This document shows positions 20,882 through 27,924 of a stretch of DNA of 30,276 nt, in pieces. The stretch spans positions 1 to 30,276 of the IMG/VR virus record IMGVR_UViG_3300042090_002588, one strand, 5' to 3'. Numbering within the stretch: the stretch's first letter is position 1; each line of letters starts with the position of its first letter. Source of the stretch: a virus. The position numbers and the translations under genes were made by a program. The notes below the pieces were generated by a model. It was not told the DNA's origin. It ran no database searches and saw only the letters and a list, made by a program, of their open reading frames with translations.

Positions 20882-21067
20882 ATGAGAACCCGAACCGAAA
20901 TACACCTTATGGACCTCCGCCAACGTCATCTTGACGAACTTATGGCTTTGCGCGCTACGAAAGTCGTGAATCTGACTGCCTTTAAAATTTCTTATGTAAT
21001 GTATAAGACCTGCGACTACATCTTGGAGATGTACCGCGCGGGCGAAAAGATGAAAGACGTAGCCTAA
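20882..21067 (+). CDS. hypothetical protein, 61 aa
   Basis: ATG 20882 has TTGGAGA directly upstream. The product is helical with alternating charged and hydrophobic residues (RTEIHLMDLRQRHLDELMALRATKVVNLTAFKISYVMYKTCDYILEMYRAGEKM), a likely small helical bundle. No motif known. It is ten bases upstream of the trypsin-like protease gene and probably co-transcribed with it. Confidence 0.5.
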   Translation: MRTRTEIHLMDLRQRHLDELMALRATKVVNLTAFKISYVMYKTCDYILEMYRAGEKMKDVA

Positions 21068-21077
21068 GGGGGACATT

Positions 21078-21818
21078 ATGTCGAAAATCACAGAAAAAAT
21101 ATTGAGCGGAATGGCTATAGCCTTAGGAATCATCGGAGTTTGGGTCACGGCGGTAAGCATCATGGCGATAATCGAGGGTCCAGAACCCGAGCAATATCAA
21201 GCCATCAAAGATTTGCCACAGTTCGTGGCGTCAGACATCGACCAAAATAACCCATCGAAAGAAGAAGCTGTCATCGCTCTTTTCCGTATGCATGGCAAGG
21301 GCAGTCACGCGAAATTGGAATTTCACTGTACAGCTTTCGTCATTAGTGACAAACTCGCCGTCACCGCGGCTCATTGCCTGGTCAACGAAGAAGATTACAA
21401 CATGACCAAAGACGACATCACCATAAAAAATGCCGATCTAAAAGATACCAAAGTGATCGCCCACGCCGCGGCTATAAATGTGCGCGCGGACATGGGGGTC
21501 ATTACCGGAGACTTTTCGAATTTCAATAAAATGAAAATGCGCGAAGACGGTCTGCTCGGCAGCGGCGGCCCGTTCTTGACTTGTGGTTTTCCTTGGGGAG
21601 CCAAGCCAATGTGCTCGGTTTTTCAGCCAGAATCGAATTTTTACACCGAAGTTCAAGGCAAGGGCAATATTTACCCCGGCATGTCCGGCGGCCCGGTCGT
21701 CGACCTTTCTTGCGGGATGGTTGTCGGCATCAATACTGAAGCGATCGACGGTCACGTCGTAGTCGCCCCAACCAACGGCATCTTTGGTGCCTTGGAAATT
21801 ACTACAAAAAGTCCTTGA
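21078..21818 (+). CDS. membrane-anchored trypsin-like serine protease
   Basis: ATG 21078 has AAGGGGG upstream. Residues 11-32 form a transmembrane anchor or uncleaved signal (MAIALGIIGVWVTAVSIMAIIE). The S1-family triad is visible: H99 in TAAHCL, D138 in RADMGVI, S203 in YPGMSGGPV. C84 and C100 can form the usual disulfide around the active-site His. The domain is short (246 aa in all) and lacks a propeptide. It would act in the periplasm or at the outer face of the inner membrane. HtrA proteases have this kind of fold plus PDZ domains, and here a PDZ protein with its own anchor is encoded separately at 2772. Confidence 0.8.
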   Translation: MSKITEKILSGMAIALGIIGVWVTAVSIMAIIEGPEPEQYQAIKDLPQFVASDIDQNNPSKEEAVIALFRMHGKGSHAKLEFHCTAFVISDKLAVTAAHCLVNEEDYNMTKDDITIKNADLKDTKVIAHAAAINVRADMGVITGDFSNFNKMKMREDGLLGSGGPFLTCGFPWGAKPMCSVFQPESNFYTEVQGKGNIYPGMSGGPVVDLSCGMVVGINTEAIDGHVVVAPTNGIFGALEITTKSP

Positions 21819-21839
21819 TTTCATTTTTTGGCAATGGTA

Positions 21840-21864
21840 GGCTCTGGATACAACTTCCGGAGCC
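21840..21864 (+). other. 8-bp leader hairpin
   Basis: GGCTCTGG (21840-21847) and CCGGAGCC (21857-21864) form an 8-bp stem with one G-U pair and a 9-nt loop. There is no T-run after it, so it may be a transcript end stabiliser or a leader element for the gene at 21895 rather than an intrinsic terminator. Confidence 0.35.
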
Positions 21865-21894
21865 ATAACAATACTCCATCAAGGACTATATGTT

Positions 21895-22362
21895 ATGCCC
21901 GTTGACCGAAAATTAACCGTAATTACCACTCCAGAAGACGTTCAACCACGAAATTATTGGAATACCTCCGGTAAAAGTAAGGAATTTTTCCCGACGGAGC
22001 CTCATCCAGACTCGATTCCGACCTTCAATAAGCACGGACGCGTCGTAGAAGAGCCCAAAAATGAGTGGTGGATCAATTCTAAGGACCATCATTTCTGTTT
22101 TTGGACCTATCTTCGTGAAAAAAGTCAGCCGGACGGCACCATGGAGCCTCTTTTGCAGTCGGAAATCGCGAAATTGATGGGTTGTTCGATCACAAAACTC
22201 CATTTTATGCTCAAAGAAGCTATGTCTCACCTCATGGTGGACGAAAATATGAAAATTTTACAGAGTTTGGACGATTTAACCGACCAGGAACCCCTGGATG
22301 AGCCCGTTTTCGCCAGTTCGATTGAGGAAATCGACGAGTCTAGCGACGACGAGGGCAAATAA
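21895..22362 (+). CDS. putative helix-turn-helix protein, 155 aa
   Basis: ATG 21895 follows AAGGAC. Residues about 80-120 (QPDGTMEPLLQSEIAKLMGCSITKLHFMLKEAMSHLM) fit a helix-turn-helix: a helix, the turn GCS, and a recognition helix. The N-terminal 70 residues are mixed with W-W and W-N patterns, and the C-terminus is a long acidic tail (DDLTDQEPLDEP...EIDESSDDEGK), which could mimic DNA or contact RNA polymerase. It lies directly before the prohead protease gene and may control late genes. The DNA-binding call is tentative. Confidence 0.4.
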   Translation: MPVDRKLTVITTPEDVQPRNYWNTSGKSKEFFPTEPHPDSIPTFNKHGRVVEEPKNEWWINSKDHHFCFWTYLREKSQPDGTMEPLLQSEIAKLMGCSITKLHFMLKEAMSHLMVDENMKILQSLDDLTDQEPLDEPVFASSIEEIDESSDDEGK

Positions 22363-22383
22363 AGACCAAACCCGCCTATATTG

Positions 22384-22389
22384 TATAAT
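22384..22389 (+). promoter_or_regulatory. -10 box TATAAT just before the prohead protease gene
   Basis: TATAAT ends six bases before the ATG at 22396, and no Shine-Dalgarno sequence lies between them. A transcript starting about seven bases downstream would begin at the start codon, making a leaderless mRNA. No good -35 box is seen. Confidence 0.35.
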
Positions 22390-22395
22390 TTATCC

Positions 22396-23439
22396 ATGGC
22401 GGCAGACAGAAAATTCAACATAATTTTACCAACTGAACTCGTAAAGGGCGCAGATGGCGAATGGAAGATTGTCGGTCTCGCTTCTACCGGTTCGCGCGAT
22501 CTACAGGGCGAAGTCATCGACCAACACGGTCTGGACCTGACTCCAATCGACATGAAGAAGGGCATTTTCAATTGGGACCACAAAAAGGGTCCGGAAAATA
22601 CCATAGGCGTCATCGACAGTTACAAAAAGTCCAAAGAAGGGCTATTTCTCTCCGGTCGCCTTTTCAAAGAACACAGCAAAGCCAAAGCCGTATATGAGAT
22701 CATGTCGTCCCTAAATAAGGCTGACACAGGTCGCATGGGCATGTCCGTCGAGGGCGTAATCAAGGAAAGAGCCGGGGAAAACGGCAAAACCATAAAAAAA
22801 GCTGTGATTCACTCATGCGCTTTGACCATGAATCCGGTGAACGTCGACACTTACGCTTCCTTGGTGAAGAGTTTTGCCGATCCTGATGCCGATCTAGAAT
22901 TCGCAAAAGATGAAGAAGTTTCAGTAGTTGACCAAGCCGCTGGCGAGGAAGATACTGCAAATCAGCCGATGTTTTCGGCGAACCAAGTCATGGCTATTCT
23001 CCAAAAAGCACTTGGAGTAGGCTCTGGCGAAGCCGCCGCCCCGAGCACTCTCATGGGCGGTCCCGCTCTTACTCAGGAAGATCTTGATCGCAGAAAGAAA
23101 AACATCGACAAGGGACTTCCCGACGAAAACAGCAAATTGCACGCTCCGCAAGCCCTCGCCGAGTCAAACGATGGCAAACTTGTGGTCGAAAACAAGCCTG
23201 CACAGCAAAAAGAGAAAAAAAGAGACGCTTCCAAACCCAATCCGGATAATGGAATCACCGAGAATGGCATCGCCAAACATTTGAAACCAATGTCTTTTTC
23301 TTTGTATAAATCCCACATGTTTACGATTTTGAAAAACCTCCAGACCCTTTATCCCGAATATACGCGAAGTGAAATATGGGAAGCCGTGAAAGATCGGCTC
23401 GAGAAGAAATTCCCGGAAGTCGTCGACCGGGAAAAATAA
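22396..23439 (+). CDS. prohead maturation protease with C-terminal extension
   Basis: The 347-aa protein begins with a caudovirus prohead protease domain (residues about 1-170): GEVIDQHGLDL, FNWDHKKGP with H62, GLFLSGRLF, and GRMGMSVEGVI with S117 in the M-S-V-E-G motif, then AVIHSCALTMNPVN. His and Ser are the catalytic residues of this herpesvirus-like fold. It cuts scaffold and capsid precursors during head maturation. Residues 170-290 are acidic and disordered, and 290-347 form a helical end (LYKSHMFTILKNLQTLYPEYTRSEIWEAVKDRLEKKF), which may be a self-cleaved scaffold part. I take ATG 22396 as the start; a TTG at 22381 is possible. Confidence 0.85.
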   Translation: MAADRKFNIILPTELVKGADGEWKIVGLASTGSRDLQGEVIDQHGLDLTPIDMKKGIFNWDHKKGPENTIGVIDSYKKSKEGLFLSGRLFKEHSKAKAVYEIMSSLNKADTGRMGMSVEGVIKERAGENGKTIKKAVIHSCALTMNPVNVDTYASLVKSFADPDADLEFAKDEEVSVVDQAAGEEDTANQPMFSANQVMAILQKALGVGSGEAAAPSTLMGGPALTQEDLDRRKKNIDKGLPDENSKLHAPQALAESNDGKLVVENKPAQQKEKKRDASKPNPDNGITENGIAKHLKPMSFSLYKSHMFTILKNLQTLYPEYTRSEIWEAVKDRLEKKFPEVVDREK

Positions 23440-23450
23440 ATCTGGACTGA

Positions 23451-23481
23451 TGATATAATGTAAATGAGGACGATCTCGTCC
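23451..23481 (+). promoter_or_regulatory. extended -10 promoter plus leader hairpin
   Basis: TGATATAAT (23451-23459) is a perfect extended -10 element. The hairpin GGACG-ATCT-CGTCC (23468-23481) lies in the leader, upstream of the ribosome binding site of the gene at 23503. The hairpin may protect the 5' end of an abundant structural mRNA. Confidence 0.45.
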
Positions 23482-23502
23482 CTTTAATAGGAGAAAACGA
23501 AA

Positions 23503-23817
23503 ATGTTATCAGCAAAAGCCGTATCCGCTCTGCAGATTGCTTGCCCTAATAACCAAGGTGTAACGCCTGGTGCCACTGGAACAGACGGTCAAGAGATTGC
23601 GAATGCAATCAACGCCGCTGCTTCTCTGAGTCCCGCTGCCGATGTCGCCGCGAACTCTCCCGCTTCTGCCGTTACAGTTACAACTGCCGGTGGGGATACT
23701 TATTCAGATGCTGCTATCAACACTGCACTCGCCAGTGTTATTACCGACCTCAATTCCACAAGAACTCAAATAAATGCGATTCTGACTGCGCTTAAAAACG
23801 CTAATCTGATGTCGTAA
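23503..23817 (+). CDS. putative virion protein, 104 aa
   Basis: ATG 23503 has AATAGGAGAA upstream. The protein is Ala, Asn, Thr and Ser-rich with a helical end (SVITDLNSTRTQINAILTALKNANLMS), a composition seen in small head decoration, fibre-base or trimeric structural proteins. The GATGTDGQEIANAINAA segment is typical of repeat-like phage structural proteins. It lies between protease and scaffold with its own promoter. The exact role is unknown. Confidence 0.5.
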   Translation: MLSAKAVSALQIACPNNQGVTPGATGTDGQEIANAINAAASLSPAADVAANSPASAVTVTTAGGDTYSDAAINTALASVITDLNSTRTQINAILTALKNANLMS

Positions 23818-23830
23818 TCCCGGAGGAACA

Positions 23831-24682
23831 ATGGGAAAAAAAGTAGATCTTACAAAATCTATCGATTCAATGATCGACGATTTATTTGCTGAGAAAGTCA
23901 AAAAATCTGATATGCCTGACAATTTGAATGTCGCTGGTGAATCTCAAACTACGGCTGATGCCGCTGTGAACCAAGCCCCCAAGGGTCAAAAAGATGAAGC
24001 CCGCGGCGCAGGTCGACCGGCTCAAATCTCGGAAGTTCCGCAAGTTGATACCGATGGCAAACGCGCCGGTACATACGACAATGACATCGTTGCAAAAACT
24101 CCGGAAGCTGGCGAAGAAAACGAAGAAGGCAAAAAACAAGCAGACGCCAAACGCAGTGATCAAACCATGGGCAAGCAAAATAAAGACGGCGAAGGCTTGA
24201 GCGTTTCTTTGGGCAAATCTATTTCTGAAGCCGAATATGCTGAATTTCAAGCATTCAAAAAAGCGCAAGCTGCAAAATCTCAAGAAGAAGTTCTCAAAAA
24301 AGCCAAGCAAGAACAACACGACCTCATCAAATCGGCTGTAAAAGAAGCGACTTCGGCGATCATGCAAGAAAATGCAACCCTCCGCAAATCGATCTCTGAA
24401 ACTCAGGAACTCGTAAAAGCAATGGCTGAACGTCCTCAAAGACGTAAATCTATCGACGGCTTGACTGCCCTCGAGAAATCTCAGTCGGATGCTCCGAAAG
24501 GTCCAGAAAGTTTCAGTAAATCCGAAATGTTAGATGTGGCTGAAGAACTTGTTATGAAGAGCCAAGCCAATAAAGACATGATTTTCCGCGACGAACATTT
24601 GATCGAACTGGAAAATACTGGCTTCATCTTTGAGAAGAAGGCTCGTGAACATTTCGAAAACGCTTTGAAGAACCGTAAATAA
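23831..24682 (+). CDS. putative head scaffolding protein
   Basis: ATG 23831 has GGAGG upstream. The 283-aa protein is highly charged and low in aromatic residues. It has disordered Gln/Asp/Glu/Lys segments (30-130) and then a long helical coiled coil (about 140-200: EAEYAEFQAFKKAQAAKSQEEVLKKAKQEQHDLIKSAVKEATSAIMQENATLRKSISE). Position between prohead protease and major capsid protein, together with this composition, is typical of scaffolding proteins, which guide capsid assembly and are then removed by the protease. There is no direct family match. Confidence 0.6.
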   Translation: MGKKVDLTKSIDSMIDDLFAEKVKKSDMPDNLNVAGESQTTADAAVNQAPKGQKDEARGAGRPAQISEVPQVDTDGKRAGTYDNDIVAKTPEAGEENEEGKKQADAKRSDQTMGKQNKDGEGLSVSLGKSISEAEYAEFQAFKKAQAAKSQEEVLKKAKQEQHDLIKSAVKEATSAIMQENATLRKSISETQELVKAMAERPQRRKSIDGLTALEKSQSDAPKGPESFSKSEMLDVAEELVMKSQANKDMIFRDEHLIELENTGFIFEKKAREHFENALKNRK

Positions 24683-24713
24683 GTCCCTAACAATAAAAAT
24701 AATTACAAAACTG

Positions 24714-24722
24714 TGTTACAAT
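24714..24722 (+). promoter_or_regulatory. extended -10 element TGTTACAAT before the capsid gene
   Basis: TG-T-TACAAT matches an extended -10. It would give a leader of about 50 nt before the major capsid gene. The TTGACA at 24722-24727 and TTGACT at 24744-24749 are additional -35-like boxes, but no good -10 follows at correct spacing. A strong promoter here is expected from the need for capsid protein. Confidence 0.4.
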
Positions 24723-24781
24723 TGACAATAGCAAAATAAACACTTGACTTTTTGATAAAGTCGTGCATAAGGAGACATAAA

Positions 24782-26191
24782 ATGTCTACAGTTTTGAATC
24801 AAGTCGCAAATGACCCCTCAATGACAGGCTTCGGCAGTCATTCAGCCCGCGAAGTGGAAGAGTTGCAAAAAGCACTCTCGATTTCGCAGAACTACGGTAC
24901 AACCGCACCAAATGCGTTGACCGGCGGTTCGGCACTCGCAATCGAAGATCTTGACCGCACCCTTAAATTGGTGACGCATGGTCTTGAACATCTTCGCCTC
25001 TGGAAAGACATTCTGAAAGAGAAAGTTACTCAGACCGTTCATGAATACAACGTTCAGAACAGTTACGGTCAAGAAGTTTCTCCGTTCTTCGCAATGGGTG
25101 GAACTCCTCAAGAAACTGACGCCAACTATGATCGCGAAGTGATCCAAGTGAAGTATCTTGGTACACAAGGTCAAGTACAACACAACTTGACGCTGATCCA
25201 AGCCGCTCACGGCCCGGTGGTCGCTCGAGAGGTAAAAAACAAAACGATCGAACTTTTGGCTCGCAACGAACGTGCAATGTTCGAAGCAGATTCGACCATC
25301 AATCCGTTAGAATATGACGGTATTTTTGCCCAAATCAATTACAAGCAGAACTTGGCTTCGTACCAATCAACTGCTTTCGCCGGTTACAACACGACTGCTG
25401 AAAACACAGTAATCATGGACCAACGCGGTGGAAATCTCGATGAGGACGTCGGTGAAGAAGCCGGTCTGAACGCGGTGAACAACTTCGGTATGCCGATGGA
25501 CATGTACCTTGGTACTGACATCCACTCGGAATTCAGCCGATCTTACTACCAAAAACAACGTGTGATGACTGGTGCAACATTGGTTGCTGGTCAAAAAGTG
25601 AAAGAATTCAGCGGAACGCTGGACTATCGCTTCAAGCCGAGCCTTTTCAACCGTCCTCGCATTTCGCCCTTGAGCGTAGCGGTTGCTACCGAATCGGCTC
25701 CGACCATTTCGAGCCCCACTACTCCGACTGATGCCAATTCGCAGTTCACTGCTGCAAACACCGGCACTTTCAGTTATGTGGTATCTGCAGTTTATGCAGA
25801 TGGTGAAACGCTTCCCTCTAGCGCGCAAGTTGCGACTCCCGCCGCTGGTGACAACGTTTCGATCGTGATCACGTACTCGGGCGCACCGTTGTACTTCAAT
25901 ATTTTCCGATCTGCCGCAGGCGCATCAAGTGGCTGGGAATACACTCAACGTATCGCCCCGACTACCTCTGGCGCGACTTACGTCATCGACGAGAACGCAT
26001 ACCTTCCGGGCAATGCAAAAGCATTCTTGCTCATGCACGATCCCGACGTTCTTTGCTGGAAACAGCTTGGTTCGATGATCAAGTATGACTTGGCTGTAAC
26101 GAACACGAGCTATATGTGGCTCCAACTCTTGTACGGTACTCCGTTGGTCATGGCTCCCCGTAAGAACGTCGTTCTTATCAACTTGACCTAA
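24782..26191 (+). CDS. major capsid protein with inserted Ig-like domain
   Basis: The 469-aa product starts at ATG 24782 with AAGGAG ten bases upstream. Location after protease and scaffold, a strong terminator behind it, and sequence features such as SPFFAMGGTPQETDANYDREVIQVKYLGTQGQV and VNNFGMPMDMYLGTDIHSEFS are consistent with HK97-fold capsid proteins of large phages. Residues about 303-405 (ESAPTISSPTTPTDANSQFTAAN...FSYVVSAVYADGETLPSSAQV...YFNIFRSAAG...YVIDENAY) form a Thr/Ser-rich all-beta insertion that resembles an Ig or fibronectin type III domain, a common capsid surface addition. The end (KNVVLINLT) returns to the core. The shell protein encloses the packaged DNA. Confidence 0.8.
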   Translation: MSTVLNQVANDPSMTGFGSHSAREVEELQKALSISQNYGTTAPNALTGGSALAIEDLDRTLKLVTHGLEHLRLWKDILKEKVTQTVHEYNVQNSYGQEVSPFFAMGGTPQETDANYDREVIQVKYLGTQGQVQHNLTLIQAAHGPVVAREVKNKTIELLARNERAMFEADSTINPLEYDGIFAQINYKQNLASYQSTAFAGYNTTAENTVIMDQRGGNLDEDVGEEAGLNAVNNFGMPMDMYLGTDIHSEFSRSYYQKQRVMTGATLVAGQKVKEFSGTLDYRFKPSLFNRPRISPLSVAVATESAPTISSPTTPTDANSQFTAANTGTFSYVVSAVYADGETLPSSAQVATPAAGDNVSIVITYSGAPLYFNIFRSAAGASSGWEYTQRIAPTTSGATYVIDENAYLPGNAKAFLLMHDPDVLCWKQLGSMIKYDLAVTNTSYMWLQLLYGTPLVMAPRKNVVLINLT

Positions 26192-26221
26192 TTTCTCCTT
26201 CTGATACTCAATACCCCCTTT

Positions 26222-26248
26222 AAGGGTCTCGTTCTGAGACCCTTTTTT
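26222..26248 (+). terminator. intrinsic terminator after the capsid gene
   Basis: AAGGGTCTC (26222-26230) and GAGACCCTT (26236-26244) form a perfect 9-bp stem with a GTTCT loop, followed by a run of T. This is the clearest intrinsic terminator in the window. It ends the head operon and isolates the RNA element downstream. Confidence 0.85.
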
Positions 26249-26310
26249 ATTGCCTTTGACTCATTTTTGGTCAATATCGCCCATTTTCTGGTAAATAGAA
26301 AATTCTCGTG

Positions 26311-26480
26311 TTAGTCTGATTTCGTGCAAAGGCGTGGAAAGTCGCATGGTGCAGGGAGTATGCTCTACCCCGAGGTAATATGGTCCGTAGCGGACACAAG
26401 CCATTAGAGACACGCAATGGGTTTGATTCCAAGTGCGAAAGCCGAAAGGCACTAGAAATAGGTTACGTCCGAATCAACGG
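26311..26480 (+). ncRNA. compact structured RNA, possibly RNase P RNA-like
   Basis: The gap between a strong terminator and the nucleotidase gene has no frame with support but shows a folded RNA. TGATTTCG (26317-26324) pairs with CGAATCA (26470-26476) with one bulge, as P1. GTGC (26324-26327) can pair with GCAC (26449-26452), as P2. Motifs resemble RNase P RNA in the right order: GGAAAGTC (26336-26343, like CR-I), CGAGGTAATATGG (26371-26383), TTAGAGACACGCAATGG (26404-26420, like CR-II), GCCGAAAGGC (26441-26450), and ACTAGAAATAGGTTA (26451-26465, like CR-V ACAGAANNNGGCTTA) just before the P1 3' strand. The classical P4 pairing is imperfect here and P3, P12 and P15-17 are missing, so the RNase P call is a hypothesis. 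The folded-RNA call is firmer. Confidence 0.4.
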
Positions 26481-26538
26481 GCGTTAGTAGCCAAATAGCC
26501 GCTGTCGCGCTCGGCTTGCACACTTTTTTGGGGGTTTT

Positions 26539-27039
26539 TTGAAAACGATTCTGATCGACATGGATGACTGTATTGCTGATTTTTGTCGACACCCGGCATT
26601 CGCGGGGCAAGTCGTGACGGATGCGAATTGTGCTGTAATGTACAAAAAAGGCTTCTTTCTGAGTCTAGAACCAGTTGAAGGCGCGTTGGTTGCCGTTCGA
26701 CAATTGATACGCATGGGATACGACGTGCAAATCGCCACACAACCGGTTGCCGAGAGTGCGTACAGCTACCGCGAGAAAGTCCAATGGTTAGGTTTGTGGT
26801 TCCCGGAGTTGATTAAAAAAGTCAACATGGTTCAAGACAAGGGTTTACTCAAAGCCGACTATTTGGTGGATGATCGTCCAGACAAATGGCAAAAGGGCTT
26901 CGAAGCCAATGGCGGAAAATTCGTGAATTTCGAATACGTCGCGCCTTGGATTCCAGGAGTCGGTCCCGGAGCGAATGTGATTTCATGGAATAAAATCATA
27001 ATGTTTTTTCTAAAGGAGTTGATTAATGAGCAAAATTAG
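26539..27039 (+). CDS. 5'(3')-deoxyribonucleotidase
   Basis: TTG 26539 is the start, with GGGGG just upstream, as in three other genes in this window. The 166-aa protein is a HAD-family nucleotidase of the NT5C type: ILIDMDDCIADF (D7, D9 as nucleophile and acid/base; the usual D-M-D-G is D-M-D-D here), VQIATQPVAES, and a KGLLKADYLVDDRP motif (D111, D112) that binds magnesium. It removes phosphate from deoxynucleoside monophosphates and would balance nucleotide pools during replication. It overlaps the exonuclease gene by 14 bases. Confidence 0.85.
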   Translation: MKTILIDMDDCIADFCRHPAFAGQVVTDANCAVMYKKGFFLSLEPVEGALVAVRQLIRMGYDVQIATQPVAESAYSYREKVQWLGLWFPELIKKVNMVQDKGLLKADYLVDDRPDKWQKGFEANGGKFVNFEYVAPWIPGVGPGANVISWNKIIMFFLKELINEQN

Positions 27040-27667
27040 ACCATACCTGTCGCTGGATCTTGAAACAACCGGACTTAACGTGGAGAAGGTTCAAATTCTC
27101 CAGGTTGGAATGGTTATTGATGATGGCATTTCGCCGATCGAACACCTTCAAAAAATCAGCTTTTTTGTGAAGAATGACGTGCTAACCTACGGAGAAGATT
27201 ACGCGATAGGTATGAACGCCTGGATCTTTCAAGAACTCATGAAAAAAGCAGATGAAAGAAAATACCCAGCTTTGGGACTAAATGACACTTTCGCCGAGAT
27301 CGCAAAGGCTATACAACTGACCTCTCAATTGGCGAAAGCGTTCGAAATCAATAACGGCAAAGAGCGTCCGAATCAAAGAGTGCAAATCGCCGGGAAAAAC
27401 GCGGGGGTATTCGACTGGCCCATCGTATTAAACAATCATCGCCGCTCGCCGACTACTTCGGGTTTTCTGGAAGACGTACTAAAACGAGTCGACCACAAAT
27501 TCATTGATGTGGGCGATTTGTACTACACGGATTTTGGCATGAATCCCGGTTTTGACAAGATTCAAGAATTGATCGGCCAACCTAAAATTACGCACGATGC
27601 GCTCGGGGATGCTCTGGCTGTTGTAATCGCGATTCGGCACAAAATGGGAGTCCCATGCTCACCTTAA
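27026..27667 (+). CDS. 3'-5' exonuclease, DEDDh family
   Basis: The 213-aa protein has the three exonuclease motifs: SLDLETTGL (D11, E13), GVFDWPIV (D130), and THDALGDALAVVIAI (H190, D195). These are the DEDDh residues of the DnaQ, RNase T and oligoribonuclease group. It removes nucleotides from 3' ends of DNA or RNA. The 120-aa spacing between the first two motifs is longer than in oligoribonuclease, and the insert (45-105) is unlike those families. ATG 27026 has AAAGGAG upstream. The gene overlaps its neighbours on both sides. Confidence 0.85.
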   Translation: MSKIRPYLSLDLETTGLNVEKVQILQVGMVIDDGISPIEHLQKISFFVKNDVLTYGEDYAIGMNAWIFQELMKKADERKYPALGLNDTFAEIAKAIQLTSQLAKAFEINNGKERPNQRVQIAGKNAGVFDWPIVLNNHRRSPTTSGFLEDVLKRVDHKFIDVGDLYYTDFGMNPGFDKIQELIGQPKITHDALGDALAVVIAIRHKMGVPCSP

Positions 27668-27915
27668 TTGGGCTCCTCGCCGGATGTTTATTGGCGGGAT
27701 GTGGAGTCCCGCAGGCGATCAAAACGATTCGAGATGGGCATTCTAAAGGGATCGCCCTGTACATGATGATCATGCTCATCGCGGGCATCTCACTTATGGG
27801 ATTGTACATTTATTTGGCGCACGGTTTCGATGTTCTGATCCACGGAGAATACGCAATCAGCGTTGCAGTGTGGAGTATCTCATTGTTTTACCACTTTTTT
27901 CCAAGAAAAACCTAA
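27655..27915 (+). CDS. SemiSWEET/PQ-loop-like membrane transporter
   Basis: The 86-aa protein has three hydrophobic helices, the size of bacterial SemiSWEET transporters: LTLIGLLAGCLLAGCGVPQAIKTIRDGHSKGIALYMMIMLIAGISLMGLYIYL and EYAISVAVWSISLFYHFF. The PQ in VPQAIKTIRDGHSKG and the S/x-x-G-I-A/S motif are the family's PQ-loop signature. Family members work as dimers and carry sugars or small metabolites across the inner membrane. In a phage the purpose is unknown. ATG 27655 overlaps the exonuclease gene by 13 bases. Confidence 0.7.
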   Translation: MLTLIGLLAGCLLAGCGVPQAIKTIRDGHSKGIALYMMIMLIAGISLMGLYIYLAHGFDVLIHGEYAISVAVWSISLFYHFFPRKT

Positions 27916-27924
27916 GGGGGTTTT

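Noticed and set aside
23882-24439. 185-codon minus-strand open frame opposite the scaffold-like gene
   Set aside because: Phe- and Arg-rich product typical of the antisense of Lys/Glu-rich coding DNA, with no start signal.
24722-24772. Classical promoter from TTGACA or TTGACT before the capsid gene
   Set aside because: No acceptable -10 box follows at 15-19 bp that leaves a leader with the ribosome binding site; the extended -10 at 24714 is a better candidate.
26401-26440. A tRNA T-arm (GGGTTTGATTCC) in the gap after the capsid gene
   Set aside because: The flanking stem does not pair over five bases and there is no matching acceptor stem or CCA, so this is not a tRNA.
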